Assembly (NCBI GenBank): GCA_029552825.1
Contig: JAKPDL010000224.1
Location: 1-64,000, forward strand
Reading direction: 5' to 3'
Length of the DNA stretch: 64,000 nt
Source: Bacteroidota bacterium
GTDB taxonomy: Bacteria; Bacteroidota; Bacteroidia; Bacteroidales; VadinHA17
Shown here: piece by piece, positions 44,100 to 52,909 of the stretch
Layout: each line of letters begins with the position of its first letter
Numbering within the stretch: the first letter of the stretch is position 1
Position numbers and translations under genes: made by a program
The notes under the pieces: model-generated
Seen by the model: the letters and a program-made list of their open reading frames with translations, nothing else
The model's database searches: none
Told to the model about the DNA's origin: nothing

Positions 44100-46073
44100 C
44101 TATTTTTTCCCTGGAAAAACCCGGTTGAATTTAGGTATTATATTCAGATTATCAATGTTGTAATTCTTTTTAGTGCTACGCAGGACCATTTCTCTTACAG
44201 TCCTCACAATGCCTTCAACGTCGAAGCCGCACTCGGCAGTGAGTTCTTCCTGTGTGCCATGCTCAACGAAATAATCCGGAATGCCAAGGCGTCTGATTTC
44301 AGCATGGTAGCCATGGCTTGTCATGAATTCGATTATTGCACTTCCGAAGCCTCCTTTCAGTATACCGTCTTCGACAGTAACTACCTTTTTAAACTTTTTA
44401 AAAACTGAGTGCAGAACCTCCTCATCAAGTGGAGATACAAACCTCATATCGTAGTGAGCTGGTGATATACCTTCGTTCCTGAGTATCTCTGTTGCTTTTA
44501 CTGCATAATTGCCAGGATGTCCGAATGTTAGTATTGCAATATCTTTTCCTTCAGAAATAAGACGGGCTTTGCCCGGTTCAATTTCTTCGAAAGGTTTTCT
44601 CCAGTCAGTATGTATTCCATTTCCTTTAGGATATCTGATACTTATGGGGCATTTTATTTTCCCAAGTTGTGCAGTATAAAGCAGATTGCGCAGTTCTATT
44701 TCATCCATCGGGGCACTGACTATAACATTCGGAATGTTTCTCATGAATGCAATATCGAAGAATCCATGGTGTGTGGCACCGTCACTGCCTACCAGTCCAC
44801 CGCGGTCGATGCAGAAAACAACATGAAGGTTTTGAAGGGCAACGTCATGAATTATCTGGTCATAAGCCCTTTGCAGGAATGACGAGTAAATATTGCAATA
44901 CGGAATGAATCCCTGTGTGGCAAGGCCTGCTGAAAATGTTACAGCGTGTTGCTCGGCAATTCCAACATCAAATGTTCTGTCGGGAAACTCTTTCATCATG
45001 AGGTTAAGGGCACAACCCGTGGGCATTGCAGGGGTTATTCCACATATTTTGTCGTTGAGGCGGGCAAGCTCCACCATGGTTTCACCGAATACTTCCTGAT
45101 ATGTTGGAGGTGTACCGGGAGGAGATGTGTCAATAATTTCGCCGGTTTCTTTTATAAATGGACCCGGTGAATGAAATTTTGTCTGGTTCTCTTCAGCAAA
45201 TTTATAACCCTTACCCTTGATGGTGCGGCAATGGAGAAGCTTTGGACCCGGTAGTTTTTTAAGGTCGTTAAGTACATCAATAAGATGAAGCAGGTCGTGT
45301 CCGTCGATGGGCCCAAAATATCTGAAATTCAATCCTTCAAACAAACTGCTGCGGTCGAGTATGGTACTCTTCAGACCAGCTTCAAGCTGGGCTGCAAACG
45401 ACCTGGCATCGGGCCCCATCCTGCTGATTTTGCCGAGAGCTTTCCATATCTCGTCCTTGATCCTGTTGTATGTACGGCTGGTGGTTATATCAAGAAGGTA
45501 CTCTTTAAATGCTCCTACATTTGGATCAATGGATATGTTGTTATCATTCAAAATAACAAGAAGGTTCGATTTCTGGATTCCGGCATTGTTCATTCCTTCA
45601 AAAGCCAGACCGGCAGTCATGGCTCCATCGCCAATAACTGCCACAATGTGCCTGTTTTCTTTTTTTCTTTCCGCTGCTATAGCCATACCAAGAGCAGCTG
45701 AAATAGAAGTGGAGGAATGCCCTGTGCCAAATGCATCGTATTCACTTTCTGACATCTTCGGAAAACCGCTCAGTCCTTTATACTTACGGTTTGTATGGAA
45801 TTTGTCGCGCCGGCCTGTAAGTATCTTGTGCCCATAGGCCTGATGCCCTACATCCCAGATAATTTTATCGTAGGGAGTATTGAATACATAATGCAGGGCA
45901 ATTGTTAGCTCAACCACACCCAGACTTGCACCCAGATGACCCGGATTAGTACTTACCGAATCAATTATAAATTGCCGGAGTTCGTTTGCAAGAACAATAA
46001 GATCCTCCTTCCTGAGTTTCCGTAAATCTGAGGGATCCGAAACTTTCGACAGGATACGGTATTCTGAAGTCAT
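44100..46073 (-). CDS. dxs: 1-deoxy-D-xylulose-5-phosphate synthase
   Basis: About 657 residues from ATG 46071-46073 (a longer frame to 46100 would include the promoter). The enzyme makes DXP from pyruvate and glyceraldehyde-3-phosphate with thiamine diphosphate, the entry to the MEP isoprenoid pathway. VGHQAYGHKILTGR, GDGAMTAGLAFE...LNDNNISI (ThDP motif), GIAEQHAVTFSAGLA and DRGGLVGSDGATHHG are all present. Normal length; domains I, II and III complete. Confidence 0.97.
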   Translation of the reverse strand: MTSEYRILSKVSDPSDLRKLRKEDLIVLANELRQFIIDSVSTNPGHLGASLGVVELTIALHYVFNTPYDKIIWDVGHQAYGHKILTGRRDKFHTNRKYKGLSGFPKMSESEYDAFGTGHSSTSISAALGMAIAAERKKENRHIVAVIGDGAMTAGLAFEGMNNAGIQKSNLLVILNDNNISIDPNVGAFKEYLLDITTSRTYNRIKDEIWKALGKISRMGPDARSFAAQLEAGLKSTILDRSSLFEGLNFRYFGPIDGHDLLHLIDVLNDLKKLPGPKLLHCRTIKGKGYKFAEENQTKFHSPGPFIKETGEIIDTSPPGTPPTYQEVFGETMVELARLNDKICGITPAMPTGCALNLMMKEFPDRTFDVGIAEQHAVTFSAGLATQGFIPYCNIYSSFLQRAYDQIIHDVALQNLHVVFCIDRGGLVGSDGATHHGFFDIAFMRNIPNVIVSAPMDEIELRNLLYTAQLGKIKCPISIRYPKGNGIHTDWRKPFEEIEPGKARLISEGKDIAILTFGHPGNYAVKATEILRNEGISPAHYDMRFVSPLDEEVLHSVFKKFKKVVTVEDGILKGGFGSAIIEFMTSHGYHAEIRRLGIPDYFVEHGTQEELTAECGFDVEGIVRTVREMVLRSTKKNYNIDNLNIIPKFNRVFPGKK

Positions 46074-46097
46074 CAAGCGTTCTGGGTATAGACAGCA

Positions 46098-46105
46098 CAA
46101 AGATA
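46098..46105 (-). promoter_or_regulatory. -7 box of dxs
   Basis: On the minus strand TATCTTTG matches TAnnTTTG perfectly, 25 bases before the chosen dxs ATG. This position supports the internal start at 46073 over the longer frame. Confidence 0.6.
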
Positions 46106-46149
46106 GTTAATTATTTCTGTGCCTGTTTATGCATCAAACAGGTTTTTTA

Positions 46150-46157
46150 TATTTTTG
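46150..46157 (+). promoter_or_regulatory. -7 box of the OmpA-family gene
   Basis: TATTTTTG matches TAnnTTTG perfectly, 66 bases before the start at 46224. It diverges from the dxs promoter 45 bases away. No clear -33 TTTG at the standard distance. Confidence 0.5.
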
Positions 46158-46223
46158 TTCATGCGTTTGTTTAAACTGCACACAGGGAAAAGTATCACTT
46201 ATTAACTTTAAAAATAAGGTGTA

Positions 46224-47234
46224 ATGTCAAAAATTAGAGGGTTAATACTTCTGGTAGTATCAGTTCTGGCTGTATCATCATGTGTACCCGGAACTAAATA
46301 CAAATCAATGCAGGACACCGCCAAAATGTATATGAATGAGCGAGATGAACTGAAGACGGAAAACATTATGCTTGCCATGGAAAGGAAAGAGCTTGAGGCA
46401 AGAGTTCAGAAACTGGAAGAAGAAACAAAATCCATGACAGGCGAGTTAACAGCTTTGCGAAGTGAGAGAGACAGGCTTAAAGAAGAATATAACATTCTGC
46501 AGGGTAAGGTAAATGATCTGGAAAAGGCGAGAGAAGACCTGATTAAGGGCAATGTTACTGAAACAAGAAGATTATTGTCGGAGTTACAGGCAGCACAGGA
46601 GAATCTTCAGAAAAAAGAGGATTTGCTTCGTCAGCTTGAAGCGAATCTTGATATGAAGAAAGCTTCACTTGATGAGCTTTCATATGAGCTTGAAAAGCGG
46701 AATGCCAGAATGGCTGAGCTGGAAAAGATTCTTGAAACCCAGAAAAGGATTGTTCAGGAGTTGAAAAACAAAGTTTCAGAAGCGTTGCTGGGGTTTGAAA
46801 ATATGGGACTTTCTGTAACAATCCGCGACGGCAAAGTTTATGTTTCACTTGAAGAAAAGTTACTGTTCAAAACTGCCAGCTGGGAGATTGATGCCAATGG
46901 CCGGAATGCTTTAAGAAAGCTGGCCGCGGTACTTGAGAAAAATCCTGATATTCAAATAACAATTGAAGGACATACCGATAATGTTCCATATAATCCATCA
47001 GGAGGTCAGCTTCGCGATAACTGGGATCTGAGCGTAAAGAGGGCAACCACAGTGGTCAGGGTGCTTCTGGAAAGCGCGAAAATAGATCCTAAACGACTTA
47101 CTGCCGCAGGTCGCAGCCAGTACCTGCCGGTAGACCCACGAAATACTCCTGAAGCCAGACAAAAAAACAGAAGAACCGAAATAATACTTACACCCGACCT
47201 GTCGGAATTGTATAATCTGATAAACAAATATTGA
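46224..47234 (+). CDS. OmpA-family lipoprotein with long coiled coil
   Basis: 336 residues. Lipoprotein signal with Cys20 (VSSCVPG), then a coiled coil of heptads rich in Glu/Lys/Leu (about 35-185), then an OmpA/MotB C-terminal domain (about 210-330) with EGHTDNVPYNPS, NWDLSVKRA and NRRTEIIL, the peptidoglycan-binding signature. The coiled coil suggests a spacer that reaches across the periplasm to the cell wall. Divergent from dxs. Confidence 0.9.
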   Translation: MSKIRGLILLVVSVLAVSSCVPGTKYKSMQDTAKMYMNERDELKTENIMLAMERKELEARVQKLEEETKSMTGELTALRSERDRLKEEYNILQGKVNDLEKAREDLIKGNVTETRRLLSELQAAQENLQKKEDLLRQLEANLDMKKASLDELSYELEKRNARMAELEKILETQKRIVQELKNKVSEALLGFENMGLSVTIRDGKVYVSLEEKLLFKTASWEIDANGRNALRKLAAVLEKNPDIQITIEGHTDNVPYNPSGGQLRDNWDLSVKRATTVVRVLLESAKIDPKRLTAAGRSQYLPVDPRNTPEARQKNRRTEIILTPDLSELYNLINKY

Positions 47235-47303
47235 AAGAGTAGTTCACCCTGACTTTTTCAATTAACATTACTTCAGGTTCAGCATCAGGATGAAAGAATT
47301 CTG

Positions 47304-48863
47304 TTATTTGCCTTCTTCCTTTGAGAAGATTTGCAAACGGGCTTTCATGTTGTTGAGTTCATTAAGAAGGTTGTCTTCAGGCTTGAGAAAATCGAAGTCG
47401 CCCCAGAAATCGTAATCATAACCTGTAATGGTTTTTGAAAAGACAGACTGAAGAGGTGCTGTTTCATCCCTTTCAAACCTTGTAACATTTTCAGTACGGA
47501 TATCGGTTACGGCCATTTCAAAAAAGACAAGGAAATTTGTTGTAAATAAATGGTTTTTCTGACGGGCTGTAAAATTCAGGTCGCCTCTTACGTGATTAAG
47601 AAAATACCGACCGTTGATATTTTTATAGCTTACTCTGTATTTTATTGATATAGGTAAAATTGTGTATCCTTTCGCCTGATAGGTAATAAAATCTTCTTTG
47701 TTCTTTTTGATATATGCAGGATTAACTTCAAATTCTGCATATTCGATGGCATAATTGAGAGTATTAATATATATACTGCCTGTAAAAAGGGGAATTTCAA
47801 CTTCTGGTTTCTGGACAAATTCAACAACAAAAGCCGTTCCTTCATCAACTTTTACAATGTCAGTCATTCTATAATCATATTGCGAAAAATTCTCAGGATA
47901 CAGGAAATCGAATGTGTTTTTAGCTCCGTCGAGTTCAAGGCAACTATTTAAACCTGCTTTAAGCCTGACTGTAATAGTATCTTTCAGGCCGATATTTTCC
48001 ATTTTCCTGCTTTTGAAGATCTTTATCTGGTCACCCAGCAATGATGAGGTGTAAGGTGATTTATATATCCCGATGATAGCTTCGGAGTATATCTGCAGGT
48101 CATTTTTTTTGATGACAGCTTCCCTGTAAAAACCTGTAAGCATTGCTGGTGTGTTGCCATAGTTTCGAGAGACATAAGTGTAAGCTTTTCTGAGAATCTC
48201 CTGCGGAGGCTGGTTGCGGATTATGATTTCCGGAATCGGAATGTAATCCCTTTTTAATTTTATGTTGAACTCGTTACCTATAGCCTGCCAGACAGGAATT
48301 TTTCTTTGCTGGTAGCCTATGTGTGATATTACCAGGGTATCTTTTATCCAGTCGCGGTTAATCTTAAAAAGGAATTCTCCGTTATTGTTTGCAACAGTTC
48401 CACGTCCCACCGACCTTATGCCAATTGTAGCATATGGAATTGGTTCACCGGTTTCAAAGTCTGAAATGGTTCCTGTCAGATCCTTATATTCCCATTCAGG
48501 TATTTCAATAGCATAGGGCTGGTATGGAGTGATTTTGTAAATGATTATATATTTATTGATTACCGTAAAATCAACAGAATCATTTGAAATTATCTGATTA
48601 AGTATTTCTCTCAACTGGGTTCTCTGAAAGGTTAAAGAGACTTTTTTGTCAGGATTAATCAGCTTGCTGTCGTAGGTAAAGGAGTAACCCGTCTGCCGGC
48701 TGATAATGTTAAAAGCATTGCTGACCTTAACAGTTCCGGACTTAAAAGTAAACAATGAATCGAGAATATTCTCCTGTCCATTCAGCCAGATGCTGCAACA
48801 GAGTAAAACAAGCAATGCAATGCCTGTTTTTTTTCTTACCAGCCAGACATTGCAGTTTTTCAT
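47304..48863 (-). CDS. STN plus carboxypeptidase-regulatory-like protein
   Basis: 519 residues, signal peptide about 10-28. An STN (secretin/TonB N-terminus) domain at about 35-108 (KVSNAFNIISRQTGYSFTYD, LREILNQII) is followed by a carboxypeptidase-regulatory-like domain (TGTISDFETGEPIPYATIGI, about 128-205) and a region shared with the protein at 50413 (GFYREAVIKK, YDYRMTDIVKVDEG, VEIPLFTGSIYINT). No TonB receptor barrel is attached. Last gene of the sigma-FecR operon; it may pass a cell-surface signal to the anti-sigma factor. Confidence 0.85.
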   Translation of the reverse strand: MKNCNVWLVRKKTGIALLVLLCCSIWLNGQENILDSLFTFKSGTVKVSNAFNIISRQTGYSFTYDSKLINPDKKVSLTFQRTQLREILNQIISNDSVDFTVINKYIIIYKITPYQPYAIEIPEWEYKDLTGTISDFETGEPIPYATIGIRSVGRGTVANNNGEFLFKINRDWIKDTLVISHIGYQQRKIPVWQAIGNEFNIKLKRDYIPIPEIIIRNQPPQEILRKAYTYVSRNYGNTPAMLTGFYREAVIKKNDLQIYSEAIIGIYKSPYTSSLLGDQIKIFKSRKMENIGLKDTITVRLKAGLNSCLELDGAKNTFDFLYPENFSQYDYRMTDIVKVDEGTAFVVEFVQKPEVEIPLFTGSIYINTLNYAIEYAEFEVNPAYIKKNKEDFITYQAKGYTILPISIKYRVSYKNINGRYFLNHVRGDLNFTARQKNHLFTTNFLVFFEMAVTDIRTENVTRFERDETAPLQSVFSKTITGYDYDFWGDFDFLKPEDNLLNELNNMKARLQIFSKEEGK

Positions 48864-48875
48864 ATTTCCTTTAAG

Positions 48876-49862
48876 TTAATTTTTCAATAGGTGGAAATGT
48901 TTTCCATCCTTGATATAACTCAAGTTAAAGGTAGTACAAATTACGCGAATAATTGTTTCTACAGGGTCATTGTTGAATACTGCCGTAATAGTTTTATCAA
49001 GTATTGAAGAATCAGCAACTGAGATATCTATATTGTATGCTCTTTTAAGATCCCTGAAAACATCTGTCAAACTTGTTCCTTCATATACTAGAAGGGAGGT
49101 TTTCCATGACAAGTAATTTCTGTTATTATTCAGGGTTTTGTTGAGTTGGCCCGGAGCTGTTGTTCCGATATAGCCAGGCTCAAGCAGTATGCTGCCGCCT
49201 TTTTCATCGGCAAGGAGAACCTTCCCGCTTTCCACGAACACTTCCACCTCTCCTTCAAGGTTACGTGTAATAACATTGAAAGAGGTTCCTACAACCTTTA
49301 TTTCTGCTTTACCAGCATCTACTGAGAAGGGATTTTTTTCATCAGGGACTATGTCGAAGTAACCTTCTCCGCTTAAGGTCACCTTTCTTCCCGTCCTGTT
49401 CCAGTTTTTTGAATATGAGATTTCCGAACTGTGATTAAGCCAAACCTTGCTGCCATCGGGAAGGACAATCTCCCTGTTCTTTTCCTCTTCACCTGTTGCA
49501 ATAATAATCCTGCTTCCTGACACAGCTTTATCAAATAAAACATAAGTGACTGTCCCGAGAGCTGCAAGGAGCAAAACAGCAGCAGCTATTCTGAGATACA
49601 GGGATATTGATTTTCTTACCCCAGCCTGGTGAGGGTGGACTTTTTCACTGGATATTTTTGACCTGATTATGTTCCAGGCATTCTCAACGTTTATTTCTTC
49701 TGAATTTATTTCTGAACCTGCAGATTTCCAGTATCTTTCGAGCATTTTTTCAGTTTCAGAACTGACATTGCCAGAAAATTCATCTCCGGTTGTTTCTTCG
49801 CCTGAAAACCTTGCAGCAAGCCTTTCCCAGTACTGATCCGTAAATTTTTCAGATGGTTTCAT
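48876..49862 (-). CDS. FecR-type anti-sigma factor
   Basis: About 328 residues from ATG 49860-49862; a longer frame overlaps the sigma gene and is unlikely. The N-terminal cytoplasmic anti-sigma part (FTDQYWERLAARFSGEE) is followed by one TM helix (about 87-105, SLYLRIAAAVLLLAALGTV) and the periplasmic FecR domain (GEEKNREIVLPDGSKVWLNHSSEI, GEGYFDIVPDEKNPFSVDAG, VVGTSFNV) plus DUF4974. It binds the ECF sigma factor encoded just upstream (5-base gap) and releases it on a signal. Confidence 0.93.
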   Translation of the reverse strand: MKPSEKFTDQYWERLAARFSGEETTGDEFSGNVSSETEKMLERYWKSAGSEINSEEINVENAWNIIRSKISSEKVHPHQAGVRKSISLYLRIAAAVLLLAALGTVTYVLFDKAVSGSRIIIATGEEEKNREIVLPDGSKVWLNHSSEISYSKNWNRTGRKVTLSGEGYFDIVPDEKNPFSVDAGKAEIKVVGTSFNVITRNLEGEVEVFVESGKVLLADEKGGSILLEPGYIGTTAPGQLNKTLNNNRNYLSWKTSLLVYEGTSLTDVFRDLKRAYNIDISVADSSILDKTITAVFNNDPVETIIRVICTTFNLSYIKDGKHFHLLKN

Positions 49863-49867
49863 ATTAG

Positions 49868-50401
49868 TTAATCCTCTATAATTTTCCTTAGTTCTTTTAA
49901 TGCTTTTCCCATGCATGCTTCCACTGTCTTGACAGAAATTGAAAGTTTTTCTGCTATTTCTTTATATTTAAGACCTTCAAACCTGTTCATGCAGAATATT
50001 TTACAACACCGTTCCGGAAGTTTTTCAAGCACACGTGCTATTTTATCTTCGAGTTCCTTCAGGTTAATTTCTCCATCAGCTTCATCAGCTATCCCGGTGT
50101 TCGTTTCATATATTCTCTCAGCGTGTTTTTCAACTACTTTCAGATGCTGAAGATGATGGAGGCAACGGTTATGTACAGACCTGAAAAGATAACCTGTTAA
50201 GGAACTTTTAATATTGAGGTTTTTTCTTTCGTTCCATATTTTCACAAAAAGATCCTGAACAATTTCTTCAGCTGTATCTCTGTCTTTAACAAGTGTGCCA
50301 GCATATTTTACAAGGGAAATATAGGAGGAGCGGAAAAGTGTTTCGAATTCTTTTATGTCACCTTCTCTTATCCTCCTTATTATTTCCCTTTCTTCCGGCA
50401 T
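49868..50401 (-). CDS. ECF sigma-70 factor
   Basis: 177 residues with region 2 (FETLFRSSYISLVKYAGTLVKDRDTAEEIVQDLFVKIW) and region 4 (LPERCCKIFCMNRFEGLKYKEIAEKLSISVKTVEACMGKALKELR), as in the Bacteroides expansion group of ECF sigma factors. It is paired with the FecR gene. Targets in the window are not evident. Confidence 0.94.
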   Translation of the reverse strand: MPEEREIIRRIREGDIKEFETLFRSSYISLVKYAGTLVKDRDTAEEIVQDLFVKIWNERKNLNIKSSLTGYLFRSVHNRCLHHLQHLKVVEKHAERIYETNTGIADEADGEINLKELEDKIARVLEKLPERCCKIFCMNRFEGLKYKEIAEKLSISVKTVEACMGKALKELRKIIED

Positions 50402-50412
50402 TATTTCATGAG

Positions 50413-51726
50413 TTATTTTTCTTCAGGCGGACGGTCGCTGAATTTGACTTTTCTAGCGAGTCTTCTAATAGCCTGTTCAATACTCTGGTCGGGTTCAATT
50501 ATATTATATTCACCCCAGAAATTCTCATCGGCAAAAGCTGAAACTTCATCGAGGAAGATATCAGTATACCTTAGTTTTTCCTTCCCTGCAAATTTAATAA
50601 CTTCCTCTTCAGTGCGATCAGTGACTGCTATTTCTGACATTGTAGTATAGTGAGGATTGAAGAGTTTCCTCTTCCAGTTGACCTTAAATCTGACTTCTGC
50701 TCTTGAATATGCAAAGTACCATTTCCCGTCCTGTTCGCGGTACTTTATCATATATGATGCTACTTCGGGAGTTACTTCCATGCCAAGAGGTTTTTTCTTG
50801 ATAAATAATGCTGTGGCTTCCTCTTTGTTTTCAAGGTTAAGTCCGAATTCAGCTGCCGAAAGGGCGAAAGTCTTGGTGTCAATATAAAGTTTACCCATAA
50901 ACAATGGCATTGTGATATCTTTCTTCTGGCTGAATTCAACTATATAGTTAGGCCTTTCATCTATTTCCACCATTCCAGTAAGCCGGTAATCGTAGTATTT
51001 TATTGCCTCAGGAGTCAGAATAGCCTCCGGATTTTTTATCAGGTCAAGCTCCAGTGCGGTTACAGGTCCGCCCTGCAGCTTAAAGAGAACAGTATCAGAT
51101 TTTGCCATATCAGTATTCTTTCTGCCTTTATATATTCGTGTGGCATCAAACCTCAGATCATTCTGATATGGAGCCTTGAATATTTCCACTAGAGCTTCAC
51201 CAATAGAAATGTACTGCCTGTTTTTTCTTATAGTTTCTCTGTAGAAGGCAGTCATCATATTTGGTATGTTTGGGTAATTCTTTGAAATTGAACTGAGAAG
51301 TTTGCTGATGATTTCATCAGGCATAATTGGTTTGATGATTATTTCCTTCAGTGGAACAGGAGCAGACTCCATTGTAATGATGTTCCTGAATCCGTCATCT
51401 TTCAACTCTATCAATGGAATAACCTTGTTTTTATAACCAATATGGGTTATTTCAAGATTCTTAGATACTTCAGTTTCAGGTATCTTAATAATAAATTCGC
51501 CGTCAATATTGGTTATCGTTGCAACGTTTGTTTCTTTAACTGCAACTGACGCAAAAATAAGAGGCTGAAGAGTCTCTTTATCTACCACCCTACCCCTGAG
51601 TACCAGAATTGATTGCTGGTCGGGATTCTTTGTTGCCTTCGGCTTCCCTGCCAGAACAGGAAAAGCCGTGGATAAAACAAGAAGAATTGTAAGAACAATT
51701 CCCGGATAAATGCTTAACTTTTTCAT
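50413..51726 (-). CDS. Carboxypeptidase-regulatory-like exported protein
   Basis: 437 residues, signal peptide about 5-26, then a carboxypeptidase-regulatory-like domain (LRGRVVDKETLQPLIFASVAVK... LEITHIGYKNKVIPL, about 43-125) and a long C-terminal part paralogous to that of the protein at 47304 (TAFYRETIRKN, YDYRLTGMVEIDERP, ITMPLFMGKLYIDT). It lacks the STN domain. It heads the sigma-FecR operon, 11 bases before the sigma gene. An outer-surface sensor or assembly function is possible. Confidence 0.82.
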   Translation of the reverse strand: MKKLSIYPGIVLTILLVLSTAFPVLAGKPKATKNPDQQSILVLRGRVVDKETLQPLIFASVAVKETNVATITNIDGEFIIKIPETEVSKNLEITHIGYKNKVIPLIELKDDGFRNIITMESAPVPLKEIIIKPIMPDEIISKLLSSISKNYPNIPNMMTAFYRETIRKNRQYISIGEALVEIFKAPYQNDLRFDATRIYKGRKNTDMAKSDTVLFKLQGGPVTALELDLIKNPEAILTPEAIKYYDYRLTGMVEIDERPNYIVEFSQKKDITMPLFMGKLYIDTKTFALSAAEFGLNLENKEEATALFIKKKPLGMEVTPEVASYMIKYREQDGKWYFAYSRAEVRFKVNWKRKLFNPHYTTMSEIAVTDRTEEEVIKFAGKEKLRYTDIFLDEVSAFADENFWGEYNIIEPDQSIEQAIRRLARKVKFSDRPPEEK

Positions 51727-51809
51727 GGCTGCAGAGTTTTTGGTTTATAGTTTATAATTGTGTTGAATTTTTTCTGTTCTTGATTTTTTCATATATAAGA
51801 CCTTCAAAG

Positions 51810-51859
51810 TATAGGTATACCCTATAGAAAAATTCCAATAGTTTTTCTGTGGAATTTTT
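51810..51859. promoter_or_regulatory. Palindrome and adjacent stem-loop in divergent region
   Basis: Between the sigma operon (minus) and a radical SAM gene (plus) lie two symmetric elements. First, TATAGG-TATAC-CCTATA (51810-51826), with GGTATACC at its centre. It overlaps a -7-like TATACTTTG on the minus strand (51805-51813). Second, a perfect 10-base inverted repeat AAAAATTCCA (51828-51837) / TGGAATTTTT (51850-51859). The first may be an operator; the second would be in the leader of the plus-strand gene. Confidence 0.5.
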
Positions 51860-51894
51860 TACCTTCACAATAAACCTGCAAGCGAGAGTTACAA

Positions 51895-52860
51895 ATGGTA
51901 AGGATAATTAATTTAACCGGAGGACTTATATCGTACCTTACAAGTCTTCTAGTGCACAGAGCTGTAGTTTATGGAATGCCAGCAGCTCTGAATGTGGAGA
52001 TTTCCGGAAAATGTAACCTCAGATGCCCTGAATGCCTCACGGGATCAGGGCAAAGCAAAAGGCCATCAGGATTTATGGAGGTGGAACTTTATAAAAAAAT
52101 TTTAAGTGAATTAAAGTCTTATTTGTTGAATGTTAACCTCTACTTTCAGGGCGAGCCGATGCTCCACCCAGATTTTTTTAAATTCGTTTCGCTTTCCAGA
52201 GGCATAAGGCTTACCCTCTCAACAAATGGACATTATTTGACGGATGAGAATATCAGTAGGATAATTGAATCGGATATAAGAGAAATAATTGTTTCACTCG
52301 ACGGATATGACAGGCAAACCTATTCTGCCTACCGCAGGGGTGGAGATTTTGAAAAAGTCAGGGAGGGGATATTAAAACTTGCAGCAGCTTTGAAAGAGAA
52401 GGACTCCCGGACAAAACTTGTAGTGCAGTTTCTTGTTAACAGGCACAATGAGCAACAAATTCAGGAAGTCAGAAATTTTGCCGTGGGAGCAGGTGCCAGA
52501 TTTCACCTGAAATCGATGCAGATAATTAATCCCAAAGGATTTGAAGAGTGGCTGCCATCGCATGAGAAATTCAGAAGGTATTTCAAAGATGATAATGGAG
52601 ACTACAAACTTAAGAGCCGGCTTAAAAACAGGTGCTTCAGGTTATGGCTTAGTCCGGTTATAGCATGGAACGGTGATGTTTTGCCCTGCTGTTTTGACAA
52701 AAATGCCGAATTTGTTCTAGGAAACATTGGTGAATCTTCTTTCAGGGAGATCTGGCACGGAGAAAGGAACAGAGCGTTCAGGGAAAAAGTGCTCCACAAC
52801 AGGGCAGGCATTGATATTTGCAGAAATTGTACCACCGGACTCAGGGGAGTAATTATTTAA
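51895..52860 (+). CDS. Radical SAM/SPASM protein
   Basis: 321 residues. The radical SAM triad is KCNLRCPEC (Cys40, 44, 47), with QGEPMLHP and STNGHYL as further core motifs. A C-terminal SPASM-like region contains NRCFRLW, LPCCFDKNAEF, LGNIGESSFREIWHG and ICRNCTTG. It probably modifies a peptide or small molecule using S-adenosylmethionine; the target is unknown. No precursor peptide is seen next to it. The following penicillin acylase gene starts 49 bases later. Confidence 0.88.
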   Translation: MVRIINLTGGLISYLTSLLVHRAVVYGMPAALNVEISGKCNLRCPECLTGSGQSKRPSGFMEVELYKKILSELKSYLLNVNLYFQGEPMLHPDFFKFVSLSRGIRLTLSTNGHYLTDENISRIIESDIREIIVSLDGYDRQTYSAYRRGGDFEKVREGILKLAAALKEKDSRTKLVVQFLVNRHNEQQIQEVRNFAVGAGARFHLKSMQIINPKGFEEWLPSHEKFRRYFKDDNGDYKLKSRLKNRCFRLWLSPVIAWNGDVLPCCFDKNAEFVLGNIGESSFREIWHGERNRAFREKVLHNRAGIDICRNCTTGLRGVII

Positions 52861-52909
52861 ATATTCCGGATAAAATTGTAAATTGAATAAAAATTTAATT
52901 TTCATATAT

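Noticed and set aside
45307-45837. A 176-codon plus-strand open frame
   Set aside because: Antisense to dxs, whose motifs are intact; no own promoter or motif.
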